Below the pieces are notes generated by a model, which saw only the letters and a program-made list of their open reading frames with translations, ran no database searches and was not told the origin of the DNA. DNA of 36,508 nt from Geobacteraceae bacterium (lineage in GTDB: Bacteria; Desulfobacterota; Desulfuromonadia; Geobacterales; Geobacteraceae), in the NCBI GenBank assembly GCA_025356035.1, contig JANXYN010000049.1, forward strand, positions 1 through 36,508, read 5' to 3'. Shown piece by piece: positions 9,859 through 19,684 of the stretch. Position 1 is the first letter of the stretch. Each line of letters opens with the position of its first letter. The position numbers and the translations under genes are program-made.

Positions 9859-10617
9859 TTATAAGTTTAACAGCCGATCCGCATTCGCGGTGGTGACCGC
9901 CGCCACTTCCTCCAGGGACAACCCTTTGATGGCGGCGACCTTTTTTGCCGTTTCCACCAGCAATGCCGGCTCATTGCTCTTTCCACGGTAGGGCTCGGGC
10001 GTCATGTCCGGGGCATCTGTTTCGAGGAGGAGATGCTCCAGGGGGATGCTGCGCACCACCTGCAGCGGTCGGACCGCGTTCCGGTAAGTCACCGTCCCGG
10101 CAACACCGATCTGCAGGCCGAGTCGAATGCACTCCACCGCCGTCTCGATGCTCCCGGAAAAGGCGTGCATCACCCCGCCAACCTGTGCCACCTTTTCTTC
10201 CCTGAGGATCTGCAGGAGATCATGAAAGGCCCTACGGCAGTGAATAAGCACCGGCAGGCCCGTAGCAACGGCCAGTCGCAACTGGTCACGGAAGGCAACC
10301 AGCTGTTTTTCCCTGGGGACACCCGCAAGCAAGTAATCAAGGCCGATCTCCCCGATGGCTGCACCCCCGCTGCAGTGATTGGCCAACCGTTCCAGAACCT
10401 CTGCGCTATAGAGCTCCGCGTGCATGGGGTGGAGGCCGAAGGCGGGAAACACTCCCTCCCATGTCTTGGCCAGGGCGGCGATCTCGCCCCACCCCGTCGG
10501 ACTGACGCCAGGGACAAGGTATTTTGCAACGCCTGCCTGGCGCGCCTCGGCAATAACCGACCCAAGCCGACCGGCAAGGGGGGGGGCGTCCAGGTGGCAG
10601 TGAGTATCAATAAACAT
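9859..10617 (-). CDS. tatD: TatD-family metal-dependent DNase
   Basis: TIM-barrel metallohydrolase; characterised members are 3'-5' exonucleases or deoxyribonucleases. Metal ligands are visible as DTHCHLD at residues 4-10, a glutamate in GEIGLDY near 93, HCRRAFHD near 128, HAFSG near 153 and ETDAPDMTP near 202. Length from ATG 10617 is 252 residues, close to family size. That ATG matches the usual MFIDTHCHL start but has a poor ribosome site. A GTG at 10641, preceded by GGAGGG nine bases upstream, would add eight residues and is a credible alternative. Confidence 0.93.
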   Translation of the reverse strand: MFIDTHCHLDAPPLAGRLGSVIAEARQAGVAKYLVPGVSPTGWGEIAALAKTWEGVFPAFGLHPMHAELYSAEVLERLANHCSGGAAIGEIGLDYLLAGVPREKQLVAFRDQLRLAVATGLPVLIHCRRAFHDLLQILREEKVAQVGGVMHAFSGSIETAVECIRLGLQIGVAGTVTYRNAVRPLQVVRSIPLEHLLLETDAPDMTPEPYRGKSNEPALLVETAKKVAAIKGLSLEEVAAVTTANADRLLNL

Positions 10618-10748
10618 GGGCGCAGTAACCGTTTGCCGCACTGATGGTGTCCCTCCGTTAAAGCTTAGCATCTTGGCGCAAAAAATTGAACTCCGTTTCT
10701 CCACGCGTTAACCAATTGGCACTTACAGCTAATCTTGGTACACTTCTG

Positions 10749-10766
10749 GCAGATTAAAAAATCTGC
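10749..10766. promoter_or_regulatory. Small dyad upstream of doxX
   Basis: GCAGATT and its complement (10749-10755, 10760-10766) flank AAAA, 32 bases before the doxX start codon. It may be an operator or a leader hairpin; no matching family is recognised. Confidence 0.35.
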
Positions 10767-10797
10767 TGCAAAATTCAATGTATCCAGGAGGAAATGT

Positions 10798-11229
10798 ATG
10801 GCAAAATTCACCGATTCCCTGTCCCTGTTGTTGCTCAGGATCCCGCTGGGGATTATCTTTCTCGCCCACGGTTCCCAGAAGCTGTTTGGCCTGTTCGGCG
10901 GTCATGGGGTTGCCGGCACCATTAGCGATTTCCAGCAGATGGGGATTCCGCCGATCCTGACGATTCTTGTCATCATTGCCGAGTTTGGCGGCGGTCTCGG
11001 CATCCTCTGCGGGTTTCTCACCCGGCTTTCCGCCATCGCCATCGCCATTAACATGGTCGGGGCGGTGGTCACCGTCCATCTTGCCAATGGCTTCTTCCTC
11101 AACTGGTACTGCGTAACGGGCAAGGGGCACGGCCTTGAATACAACCTGGCGCTGCTCGGCATTGCAGTCTATCTGGCGGTCCAGGGTGCCGGCAGTTTTT
11201 CCTTGGACCGGTTGCTGAAAAAAGGCTAG
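10798..11229 (+). CDS. DoxX-family membrane protein
   Basis: A 143-residue integral membrane protein with four hydrophobic segments, the typical DoxX topology. Diagnostic features are LRIPLGIIFLAHGSQKLFG near residue 13, GIPPILTILVIIAEFGGGLGILCGFLTR in the middle and a short polar loop (NWYCVTGKGHGLEYN) before the last segment. Biochemical roles of the family are diverse and mostly unknown (thiosulfate:quinone oxidoreductase subunits and oxidative-stress complexes are examples), so no reaction is assigned. The start is ATG 10798 with AGGAGG six bases upstream. It is divergent from tatD and ends in its own terminator. Confidence 0.9.
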   Translation: MAKFTDSLSLLLLRIPLGIIFLAHGSQKLFGLFGGHGVAGTISDFQQMGIPPILTILVIIAEFGGGLGILCGFLTRLSAIAIAINMVGAVVTVHLANGFFLNWYCVTGKGHGLEYNLALLGIAVYLAVQGAGSFSLDRLLKKG

Positions 11230-11283
11230 CTATTTTTCTGTTGCCCTTTTAACGGTAAAATGTCATTATTTCCACAGGATTGG

Positions 11284-11314
11284 AAGGCGAAGAGACCCTC
11301 TTCGCCTTTCTTTT
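11284..11314 (+). terminator. Intrinsic terminator of doxX
   Basis: An 11-bp perfect stem (11284-11294 with 11298-11308) with a three-base loop, followed by TCTTTTGTTT. Its position argues against the longer prfC frame beginning at 11280. Confidence 0.85.
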
Positions 11315-11354
11315 GTTTAATAATCGGCAGAAGCAGAAACCAGGAGTAGCGGCA

Positions 11355-12938
11355 TTGAAGAAACATAACCAGAAAGAAATCGACTGCCGGCGTACCTTCG
11401 CCATTATCAGTCATCCGGACGCCGGCAAGACCACCATTACCGAAAAACTCCTGTTGTTCGGCGGCGCCATCCAGCAGGCGGGAGAGGTAAAAGCCCGTAA
11501 GGCTGGACGCTACGCCACCTCGGACTGGATGGAAATGGAAAAGGAGCGCGGCATCTCGGTGACTTCGTCAGTGATGAAGTTCACCTACGGCGGCCATGAG
11601 ATCAACCTTCTCGACACCCCCGGCCATAATGACTTTTCCGAAGACACCTACCGCACTCTTACCGCGGTCGATTCCGTGCTGATGGTGATCGACTCGGTCA
11701 AGGGGGTGGAGAGCCAGACCAAAAAGCTTCTCGAGGTCTGCCGCCTGCGCCAGACCCCTATCATGACCTTCATCAACAAGCTTGACCGGGAAGGGCGGGA
11801 GCCGCTCGACCTGCTGGACGACATCGAGAGCACTCTGAAGATCCAATGCGCCCCCATGACTTGGCCAATCGGTATGGGCAAGCGGTTCCGCGGTACCTAT
11901 CATCTCTACAGCAAAGAACTAACCTTCTTTGATCCCACCGCTGCCAACGGCACCGGTGAAACCGTCACCGTCCAGGGGCTGACCGACCCGCGCCTCGACA
12001 CGCTCCTCGGTTCCCAGGTGGAAGAGCTGCGCAATGATGTGGCGCTCCTCGAAGGAGCGGCACACCCCTTCGAACAGGAGGCTTACCTGGCTGGACTGCA
12101 GACGCCGGTCTTCTTCGGCAGTGCCATTAACACCTTCGGCGTCCAGCAGCTGCTCGACTCCTTTGTGGAATTTGCGCCTCCCCCCCTGCCGCGGGACGCC
12201 ACCAGCCGGATAGTCTCCCCCTACGAGGAGGCCTTCAGCGGTTTTGCCTTCAAAATTCAAGCGAACATGGACCCGGCGCACCGTGACCGGATCGCCTTCT
12301 TCCGCATCTGCTCGGGGAAATTCAAAAGGGGGATGAAGGTCCGCCATCTGCGACTTGGCCGCGACGTCCAGATCGCCAATGCCACCATCTTCATGGCCCA
12401 GGACCGGACCAATATCGAAGAAGCTTACCCCGGCGATATCATCGGCATCCACAACCATGGCACCATCAAGATCGGCGACACCTTTACCCTGGGAGAAGAG
12501 CTGAAGTACACCGGCATCCCGAATTTTGCCCCGGAGCATTTTCGCAAGATCCGCATCTTGAACCCGCTTAAATCAAAGGCGCTGGAGAAGGGGCTGGTGC
12601 AGCTAGCTGAGGAGGGGTCTACTCAGGTATTCCGCCCGCTGATGGGAGCAGACTGGATAGTAGGGGCGGTTGGCCTGCTCCAGTTCGACGTGGTAATGCA
12701 TCGGCTCGAGCACGAATATGGAGTACAGGCGACCTACGAACCGGTCAGCTATGTGACTGCGCGCTGGGTGACAGGAGATAAAAAGAAACTGGACGAATTC
12801 CAAAAGAAGGAAGTGATGAGCCTCTTCACCGACGGCGAAGGGAACCTGGCCTATCTGGCCGGCAGCCAATGGCGATTGGACAACGTCATGGAAAATTGGA
12901 AGGAACTAGCGTTCCATGCAACCCGGGAGCACCGCTAA
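11355..12938 (+). CDS. prfC: Peptide chain release factor 3
   Basis: GTPase that removes RF1/RF2 from the ribosome after peptide release. The P-loop SHPDAGKTT is at residues 19-27, followed by the switch region ([11 protein letters not shown]), [14 protein letters not shown] (G3) and NKLDREGR (G4). Domain II and III sequences continue to the end, including the conserved [15 protein letters not shown] chose TTG 11355, since AGGAG lies eight bases upstream and 527 residues is the normal RF3 length; the open frame extends to 11280 but runs through the doxX terminator. It is convergent with the sensor gene, only ten bases apart. Confidence 0.97.
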   Translation: MKKHNQKEIDCRRTFAIISHPDAGKTTITEKLLLFGGAIQQAGEVKARKAGRYATSDWMEMEKERGISVTSSVMKFTYGGHEINLLDTPGHNDFSEDTYRTLTAVDSVLMVIDSVKGVESQTKKLLEVCRLRQTPIMTFINKLDREGREPLDLLDDIESTLKIQCAPMTWPIGMGKRFRGTYHLYSKELTFFDPTAANGTGETVTVQGLTDPRLDTLLGSQVEELRNDVALLEGAAHPFEQEAYLAGLQTPVFFGSAINTFGVQQLLDSFVEFAPPPLPRDATSRIVSPYEEAFSGFAFKIQANMDPAHRDRIAFFRICSGKFKRGMKVRHLRLGRDVQIANATIFMAQDRTNIEEAYPGDIIGIHNHGTIKIGDTFTLGEELKYTGIPNFAPEHFRKIRILNPLKSKALEKGLVQLAEEGSTQVFRPLMGADWIVGAVGLLQFDVVMHRLEHEYGVQATYEPVSYVTARWVTGDKKKLDEFQKKEVMSLFTDGEGNLAYLAGSQWRLDNVMENWKELAFHATREHR

Positions 12939-12948
12939 GGCACCGGCA

Positions 12949-13653
12949 TTACACCTCGATCTCGAATATTTCCAATATCGAGATCACCGAAAATGAGATG
13001 GTGACCGCACAGACGGTCCGGAAAAACTGCACCGGGATCCCCGCGATCGGCCTGACAATCAAGCCGCCAAACACCGCATAGGCGGCAAACCCTGCAGACG
13101 CAATGCTGAGGCCAGTCATCAGCTTTTTGGTCCGTGCTTCGTCGAGGTTTTCCGCCAGCGGTCTCATGACGTCCTTCAAGTACAAAAATGCCACGAAACT
13201 GAGGAACGCACCGGAAAAGCCAAACAGATACCGGCAGATCAACCCCGCCCTACCAATGGAATCGGAATTGGTAAAAATCAGCATCACCAGAAATGCCACA
13301 TACATTACCGGCGGGACAACCCGCACCCAACGCTTGTCCTCGGCCCTGAAGGTCAGCAGATTGATGGCAAACTGGAACAGGAAATAGAAAGAGGCCATCA
13401 ACAATATCTGCGAGACGTAGAGTAACAAGGGGTCATCCGGGGCAAGGAGGATTGTCAGCCTGATCCAGTCGGTCCATTCGCAAAGGCCGTGGGCCAGGCC
13501 GAAAAAAGCCAGCATCCAGAAGCTGTCAACCAATGAAATGTGGGCGGCCTTCTTGATTTTCGAGAAGGTGACCGCAAACATCACCAGAAAGCTCAAGCCA
13601 TAGATGAAAAAGATGTAGAACAGTGAATTGTCGTAAACATCCATGGGATCCAT
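12949..13653 (-). CDS. Seven-helix membrane sensor module without an output domain
   Basis: A 234-residue protein that is almost entirely membrane segments (about seven). The pattern of YGLSFLVMFAV near residue 18 and MLAFFGLAHGLCEWTDW near 47 resembles the N-terminal sensor region of many Geobacter histidine kinases and GGDEF proteins. In those proteins it continues into a coiled coil and a catalytic domain; here it ends at EIFEIEV, directly after the last helix. The next 10 bases lead to the convergent prfC, so there is no downstream kinase. It may sense a membrane or redox signal and act through a separate partner. The ribosome site AGAGGAG overlaps the stop of the 82-residue gene upstream, so the two are translated together. 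Function is otherwise unknown. Confidence 0.75.
   Translation of the reverse strand: MDPMDVYDNSLFYIFFIYGLSFLVMFAVTFSKIKKAAHISLVDSFWMLAFFGLAHGLCEWTDWIRLTILLAPDDPLLLYVSQILLMASFYFLFQFAINLLTFRAEDKRWVRVVPPVMYVAFLVMLIFTNSDSIGRAGLICRYLFGFSGAFLSFVAFLYLKDVMRPLAENLDEARTKKLMTGLSIASAGFAAYAVFGGLIVRPIAGIPVQFFRTVCAVTISFSVISILEIFEIEV
12958..12985. terminator. Hairpin between convergent prfC and sensor gene
   Basis: GATCTCG and AATATT are matched by AATAT and CGAGATC with one unpaired base, a stem of about 12 bp with a short loop. It lies inside the last codons of the sensor gene and 20 bases after prfC, and may terminate prfC transcripts. No U-tract is present. Confidence 0.45.
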
Positions 13654-13660
13654 GCTCCTC

Positions 13661-13909
13661 TTACGGATTCTGATTCTTGTCCTTGGCGATGGCCAAGGTT
13701 AAGGCGTACTCCAACTCGACAAGCTCATCTTTTGTTGAAAACAGCTGTGCCGCCCGGAGAAGCTCTTCCACAAGCCAACAACAATCTTTACTGGAGAGTT
13801 GTTGCCGCGACTTGTTCAGCAGCGCGATCCTTTTGCTGGTTATGGCCGCGCCGATCACCTTGCCAAGCCGTTGCATCATGATCTGTTCAAGTTCATCGGC
13901 CAGTGTCAT
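13661..13909 (-). CDS. Small soluble protein of unknown function
   Basis: 82 residues, predicted mostly helical, without membrane segments or cysteine motifs other than an isolated CC pair near residue 43 (SKDCCWLVEELL). The ATG at 13909 follows a GAGGGGGGC ribosome site. Its stop codon overlaps the ribosome site of the membrane sensor gene, so the two form one operon. The amphipathic helices (ELEQIMMQRL, VELEYALTLAIAK) would suit a protein-interaction partner of the sensor, but this is inference. A TATAGT box lies about 30 bases upstream. I recognise no family. Confidence 0.7.
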   Translation of the reverse strand: MTLADELEQIMMQRLGKVIGAAITSKRIALLNKSRQQLSSKDCCWLVEELLRAAQLFSTKDELVELEYALTLAIAKDKNQNP

Positions 13910-14003
13910 GACTCATGCCCCCCTCGGGCGAGCCTACTATACCATTTTTCCCCGTATCTTATTAAAATTTTTTGGCTATCCTGAATAACGGCTTGGAGTA
14001 AGG

Positions 14004-15128
14004 CTAAAGGGAAACATTGCGGCTTTCCCGCTCGATTTTATCAACCACACAGTAGATCCCACCCTCCCGCAGTCCTGGCTTGAAGCAGCCGTTACAGGAA
14101 ATGCACCGGGCCCGGGTTTCATCGCCATCCTGCCAGCGTCTTGCCAACTGTGGTTCACGGATGAAGGGGCGGGCCATGGCCACGTAATCTGACTCTTCCC
14201 GACGCACAATCCCCTCTACCACCTCGAAAGACCGCATCCCCCCCACCACCATTACCGGACAGGCAACCGCATTCTTAATCCGCACCGCCAGAGGCAGATT
14301 ATACGCCTCCTGTTCCCGCTTTGCTATTTCTTGTCTGACTGGCGACCGCTCCCCCGATGCCGGGGTCCCGCCGCTCACCTCAATGGCGTCGATCCCTTCC
14401 TCATCCAGCAGTCGCGCTGCAGAGAGGGCATCGTCCAGTTCCAACCCGCCATCCAGATTGTCGGCACCATTCAACTTGACCAACACCGGGAATCCCTTCC
14501 CCACCGCACTCCGCACCCTACGGTAAACCTCCAGCAGAAACCGGCAACGATTCTCCAGACTGCCGCCGTAGCTATCCTCACGCCGGTTGGTGAGCGGCGA
14601 CAGAAACTGGTTGAGTAAATAGCCATGGGCCGCATGGAGCTGGACCGCATCAAAGCCATAATCCCTGGCACGACCGGCTGCGGCAGCAAAACAGTCAATC
14701 AGGCTCTCAATGTCAGCGGTGCTGAGTGCGGCCGGCTGCTCCGGAAACTGGGCGACTTTCAGTGCAGATGGCGCCAGGGGCTGGCGACCCGCACCAACCG
14801 TGGAAGTCTGGCCACCGGCATGTACCAGCTGCAGGCAGAGCTTCCCCCCCCCCTCATGTACTGCGCTCGCCAGCCCCTTCATCTCTTCGGCAAAAACATC
14901 GGAATAGAGCCCCATCATGCCAGGGAGCTGTTTGCCGTCTGGCCGCACATAGGTATAGCCGCTAATAATCAGTCCAACCCCGCCGCGGGCTAGTTTTTTA
15001 TAGTAGGCCGCCAGCTTCTGGGTAGGCCGGCCATCCTCCTGGCACATCCCCTCCCAGGTAGCGGAGCGGACCAAACGGTTTTGCAGAGACATCCCATTGA
15101 TCCTCGTCTCATCGAACACCTTGCGCAT
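14004..15128 (-). CDS. Old-yellow-enzyme family NADH:flavin oxidoreductase
   Basis: FMN-dependent TIM-barrel reductase of the NADH:flavin oxidoreductase/2,4-dienoyl-CoA reductase superfamily. Visible markers are NRLVRSATWE near residue 17, the substrate/FMN segment HAAHGYLLNQFLSP near 168, NRREDSYGGSLENR near 183 and the phosphate-binding GGMR region near 297. The C-terminus carries CISCNGC followed 11 residues later by another Cys, which resembles the 4Fe-4S motif of the larger iron-sulfur flavoenzymes. However, the FAD/NADPH domain that normally follows is absent (374 residues in total). Substrate is unknown. GGGAGG lies seven bases before ATG 15128. It follows pyk by 40 bases and is probably cotranscribed with it. 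Confidence 0.88.
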   Translation of the reverse strand: MRKVFDETRINGMSLQNRLVRSATWEGMCQEDGRPTQKLAAYYKKLARGGVGLIISGYTYVRPDGKQLPGMMGLYSDVFAEEMKGLASAVHEGGGKLCLQLVHAGGQTSTVGAGRQPLAPSALKVAQFPEQPAALSTADIESLIDCFAAAAGRARDYGFDAVQLHAAHGYLLNQFLSPLTNRREDSYGGSLENRCRFLLEVYRRVRSAVGKGFPVLVKLNGADNLDGGLELDDALSAARLLDEEGIDAIEVSGGTPASGERSPVRQEIAKREQEAYNLPLAVRIKNAVACPVMVVGGMRSFEVVEGIVRREESDYVAMARPFIREPQLARRWQDGDETRARCISCNGCFKPGLREGGIYCVVDKIERESRNVSL

Positions 15129-15168
15129 AGATGCCTCCCTACCCGAAAAAACTGGCTTTTTTTTGACG

Positions 15169-16611
<1,443 letters not shown>

Positions 16612-16666
16612 AGGCCTCGAATGAAATTATGCTGTGGAACATGGCCTTACAACTTTTTCCAATACG

Positions 16667-17002
16667 TCAATGGTGAAAGCGCCCCTTCCGTTCCTTATGC
16701 GCCGCATTTGGCGTACGGTGGCATTCAAAACAGCGCTGATCCTCCACCTTGCGCACATCGAGGGCTGAGGCCGGCTTATCAGGCACCGGCATGCTGTACT
16801 GCTCAGTCTGAAAGGCGAGGCGGTTCCGCTCGTCGCTGAGAGCCGGAGCATGATAGGCCACCTGCCAGTTGCTGCTGATTGGCAAGGTATGGCACTGGTC
16901 ACAACCACCCGGCGGCGGAATGGTCTTCCAGGACGTGAACATGGTGCAACCTTGAAGCAAGCCGAGTGCTGCTAACGGGATGAAAATGAGGCTTTTTGAC
17001 AT
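16667..17002 (-). CDS. Diheme c-type cytochrome lipoprotein
   Basis: A 111-residue lipoprotein: hydrophobic leader (residues 4-16) ending in the lipobox LLQGC, so Cys19 would be lipidated. Two heme-binding motifs follow, CDQCH near residue 34 and CFECH near 91, joined by a segment without cysteines. It is probably a periplasmic electron carrier attached to a membrane. ATG 17002 has CAGGAGT upstream; the longer frame to 17062 is unsupported. The gene is first in a likely unit with pyk and the flavin reductase. The pairing with a glycolytic enzyme gives no direct clue to function. Confidence 0.87.
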   Translation of the reverse strand: MSKSLIFIPLAALGLLQGCTMFTSWKTIPPPGGCDQCHTLPISSNWQVAYHAPALSDERNRLAFQTEQYSMPVPDKPASALDVRKVEDQRCFECHRTPNAAHKERKGRFHH

Positions 17003-17050
17003 GGGATACTCCTGGTTTTCTTGGTAAGGAACGCTGGGCGCACTGCAAAT

Positions 17051-17078
17051 ATCATAGCACAACGGCTCAGCAAAACAA
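17051..17078 (-). promoter_or_regulatory. Promoter of the diheme cytochrome/pyk unit
   Basis: On the minus strand TTGTTT (17073-17078) and TATGAT (17051-17056) are spaced by 16 bases. The -10 box is good and the -35 box weak. The leader would be about 40 bases. Confidence 0.5.
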
Positions 17079-17224
17079 CCCTTTCCCCACCCGCATCATT
17101 CAGCACTTCTAGGAGGGCTGTTTAACATAGCAGAAGCACTACGTGGCAATGAGGCGGCAAATATATTGTTTCAGCCTATGCAAAGTTTGTTGCTCCCCAC
17201 GCCGATAAACTCTCGTGCCGGTGA

Positions 17225-17230
17225 TATAAT
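17225..17230 (+). promoter_or_regulatory. Extended -10 promoter of the small membrane protein
   Basis: A perfect TATAAT (17225-17230) is preceded by TGA, giving the extended -10 form (TGN-TATAAT). No convincing -35 is present, which fits an extended -10 promoter. It sits 26 bases before the start codon. Confidence 0.6.
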
Positions 17231-17255
17231 TGAAAAAAACAATGGAGGTGCGCCG

Positions 17256-17411
17256 ATGAGCGAGACAGGCTGGGAATTATGGGGGCTTAAGTTCCATTGG
17301 ATTATCGTAGTTATTCTGGTGATCGTTCTCTTTCTGGTCATCGTCTTGGTGAAGAAAAAAGTGGCACCCAAAAAAATCGACAAAAAGGCCGGCGATGAAG
17401 GTGAGGAGTAG
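17256..17411 (+). CDS. Small single-pass membrane protein
   Basis: 51 residues: a short polar N-terminus (SETGWELWGLKFHW), one long hydrophobic helix (about residues 15-34, rich in Ile/Val/Leu), and a highly charged lysine-rich tail ending GDEGEE. GGAGGTG lies just upstream of ATG 17256; the longer frame from 17166 includes the promoter and is not used. It stands alone between divergent and convergent transcription units. No family assigned; it could be a small regulator or subunit of a membrane complex. Confidence 0.75.
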   Translation: MSETGWELWGLKFHWIIVVILVIVLFLVIVLVKKKVAPKKIDKKAGDEGEE

Positions 17412-17465
17412 CAGGCGCCGTCAGGCTGCTTCAGCCTGAGCGGCCAGTTGAGGAGCATGTATCAT

Positions 17466-17504
17466 AAAAAAAGCCAGCTGGGCATTTTTGCTGCCAGGCT
17501 GGCT
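17466..17504 (-). terminator. Intrinsic terminator after oppF
   Basis: On the minus strand AGCCAGC (17498-17504) pairs with GCTGGCT (17472-17478), extended by inner TGGC/TGCC pairing, and is followed by a run of seven T. It lies 22 bases after the oppF stop and marks the end of the transporter operon. The A/T-rich flank and stem would also stop plus-strand transcription of the small membrane gene. Confidence 0.85.
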
Positions 17505-17525
17505 GATTTATCGTAAAGCTGCGGG

Positions 17526-18530
17526 CTATCCAAGCGGGAAATGGCACGCCACATAGTGACCATCGCCAAGGTCACGCAGTTCCGGCTCGCTGGCAGGATC
17601 GGTGCAGATGGCTGGTCGGCCCTGTGCGTGGTATACCGGGCATCGCGGGGCAAACCGGCAGCCGTGCAGCGGCCGCTCGAAGTCATGCACACCCCAGGCC
17701 CCGGTTGTTGGTGCTTGCACTGCCTCGCGGTTCTGTTTTTCCACCAGCGACGACCAGAGGATGTGGGTGTAGGGATGACTCGCCTTGCTGGCAATCCGTT
17801 CAGCCAGCCCCATTTCCACGATCTTGCCAAGGTACATGACCGCCACCTTGTGACTGACCAGTTCCACCACCTGCAGGTCATGGGAGATGAAGAGGAAGGT
17901 AAGCCCCAGCTGCTGCTGCAGGTCGCGCAACAGGTTCACCACCTGGGCCTGGATCGACACATCGAGAGCACTGGTCGGCTCATCGGCAACAATAAACCGC
18001 GCCCCGACCCCGAGCACCCGGGCAATCCCGATCCGCCGCTTCTCGCCTCCGGAGAGTTCATGTGGAAACTGGGAAAGCTTGTTGCTCTTCAGGTTCACCT
18101 GGTCGAGGAGCTCGCGGGTTTTCCTCTCCACTTCCGCATCCGAGAAGCGGTGATGAACGGTGATCGCTTCCTTGAGGATCTCACGGATCCGCATCTTCGG
18201 ATTGAGCCCGGCGTCAAGATCCTGGAAGATCATCTGCATCTGGCTCCGCAGCAGACGGAGTTCTTCGGCCGGCATGCAGGTAATATCCTTCCGGTCAAAA
18301 AGCACCTTGCCGGAAGTGGCCCTGGTGAGGCCGAGAATGGTCCGGCCGATGGTGGTCTTGCCACACCCAGATTCACCCACCAGGCCGACTGTCTCGTTCT
18401 CCTTCAGGTAGAAACTGACCCCATCCACCGCCGGAATGAACCGCTCCTCAGCCGTGAGCGAGGAGAAGAGGCCGCGGCGCTGGGTGAAGTGTTTTTTCAG
18501 ATCAAAGACTTCCAGTAACGACTTGGGCAT
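17526..18530 (-). CDS. oppF: Oligopeptide ABC transporter ATPase OppF
   Basis: Second ATP-binding subunit of a peptide importer on the cytoplasmic face. Walker A is GESGCGKTT near residue 54, the Q-loop MIFQDLDAGLNP near 99, the signature LSGGEKRRIGIAR near 159, Walker B FIVADEPTSALD near 180 and the H-loop SHD near 217. The C-terminal oligopeptide-transporter extension contains HGCRFAPRCP and a further cysteine, a motif that in some family members binds an iron-sulfur cluster. AAAGG lies upstream of ATG 18530. It is last in the oppA-B-C-D-F order and 53 bases behind oppD. Length 334 residues is normal. Confidence 0.95.
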   Translation of the reverse strand: MPKSLLEVFDLKKHFTQRRGLFSSLTAEERFIPAVDGVSFYLKENETVGLVGESGCGKTTIGRTILGLTRATSGKVLFDRKDITCMPAEELRLLRSQMQMIFQDLDAGLNPKMRIREILKEAITVHHRFSDAEVERKTRELLDQVNLKSNKLSQFPHELSGGEKRRIGIARVLGVGARFIVADEPTSALDVSIQAQVVNLLRDLQQQLGLTFLFISHDLQVVELVSHKVAVMYLGKIVEMGLAERIASKASHPYTHILWSSLVEKQNREAVQAPTTGAWGVHDFERPLHGCRFAPRCPVYHAQGRPAICTDPASEPELRDLGDGHYVACHFPLG

Positions 18531-18583
18531 ACATACCTTTCACAGATGCAGACAAAAACTTCAGCCTTTAGCCTTCAGCCTGA

Positions 18584-19684
18584 TTAATCAAAATACAACC
18601 AGCAGCGGACCCTATGCCCCGGCTCGATCTCTCGCAAGTCTGGTTCGCAGCGTTCACACTGCTGACGAATCTTGTCAGTTACCCGGTTGCAGCGGGCATA
18701 GAATCGGCACCCTGCCGGGGTGTTAATGGTATCGAGCACTTCCCCTTCGATGGCCAGCAATGGCGTCTTTTCCCGAACATGGGTCTCGTTCGGGATGGAA
18801 GCGAGGAGCGCAGCGGTATAGGGATGGCGGCTGGCAGCATCTCCCGCCAGTATCTCGGCGGCAGGCCCGTTTTCAACCACGGTGCCGCCATACATGACCG
18901 CCACCCGGTCAGAGAGGCGCTTGATCACGCTGATGTCGTGACTGATCAGCATGGTGGTGATGCCAATATCCTGTTTGAGCTCCGCCAGGAGGTCGACGAT
19001 CTTCGACTGGATGGTGGCGTCGAGGCCGGTGGTTGGCTCGTCGGCGATAAGCAACGATGGCTCCGAAGAGAGTGCCATCGCGATCATCGCCCGCTGGCAC
19101 ATGCCGCCGGACAGACCGAACGGATGGTTGTCATATCTAAGCCGGGGAGAGTCGATTTTCACCCGCTCAAGCCAGTGAATGGCCCGTTCGCGCGCCTCAC
19201 CGACCCCCTTATGACTCGTGTGGAGCTGGACCACCTCGGCAATCTGTTTCCCCACGGTGGTAAATGGATTGAGGGCAGCCTTCGGGTTCTGGAAGATCAT
19301 GCCGATCTCTTTTCCCCGCACCCGGCCGAGCAGATGCTCGGCGTTCTTCCGCCAGCCGGCAGCATCCTTGGCAACCCCCATGATCCGACCGTGTTCCTCG
19401 GTCAGCTGTACATACCGGTCGAGATTCTCCAGAAGGTTCCGCGCTACCCCGCCGCTGGTGAATTCGATCCGACCACTGATCACGCCGGGCGCGGCAGTAA
19501 TCAGCCCCATCACCGACAGGGCGGTGACGCTCTTGCCGCTGCCACTCTCACCGACCACCCCGAGGGTCTCACCGCGGGCAATGGCCAGGCTCACGTTATC
19601 CACCGAACGGATGAATGCCTGCTTGCTCCGGGAGTAGAAATAGGTCCGGAGTCCCTCTATGTTCAATAGTGGCGTGCTGGTCAT
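18584..19684 (-). CDS. oppD: Oligopeptide ABC transporter ATPase OppD with an enlarged helical region
   Basis: First ATP-binding subunit of the importer. Walker A GESGSGKSV near residue 43, Q-loop MIFQNPKAALNPF near 132, signature LSGGMCQR near 191, Walker B LLIADEPTTGLD and H-loop SHD are intact. Between Walker A and the Q-loop there is an extra stretch of about 35 residues (NLLENLDRYVQLTEEHG and onward), which makes the protein 366 rather than about 330 residues. The C-terminal cysteine motif (AGCRFYARCN, then three more cysteines) is present. Its ATG overlaps the oppC stop as ATGA, so translation is coupled. Confidence 0.95.
   Translation of the reverse strand: MTSTPLLNIEGLRTYFYSRSKQAFIRSVDNVSLAIARGETLGVVGESGSGKSVTALSVMGLITAAPGVISGRIEFTSGGVARNLLENLDRYVQLTEEHGRIMGVAKDAAGWRKNAEHLLGRVRGKEIGMIFQNPKAALNPFTTVGKQIAEVVQLHTSHKGVGEARERAIHWLERVKIDSPRLRYDNHPFGLSGGMCQRAMIAMALSSEPSLLIADEPTTGLDATIQSKIVDLLAELKQDIGITTMLISHDISVIKRLSDRVAVMYGGTVVENGPAAEILAGDAASRHPYTAALLASIPNETHVREKTPLLAIEGEVLDTINTPAGCRFYARCNRVTDKIRQQCERCEPDLREIEPGHRVRCWLYFD

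Noticed and set aside
10714-10730. TGGCAC considered as half of a sigma54 promoter before doxX
   Set aside because: The required TTGC element at the correct spacing is missing.
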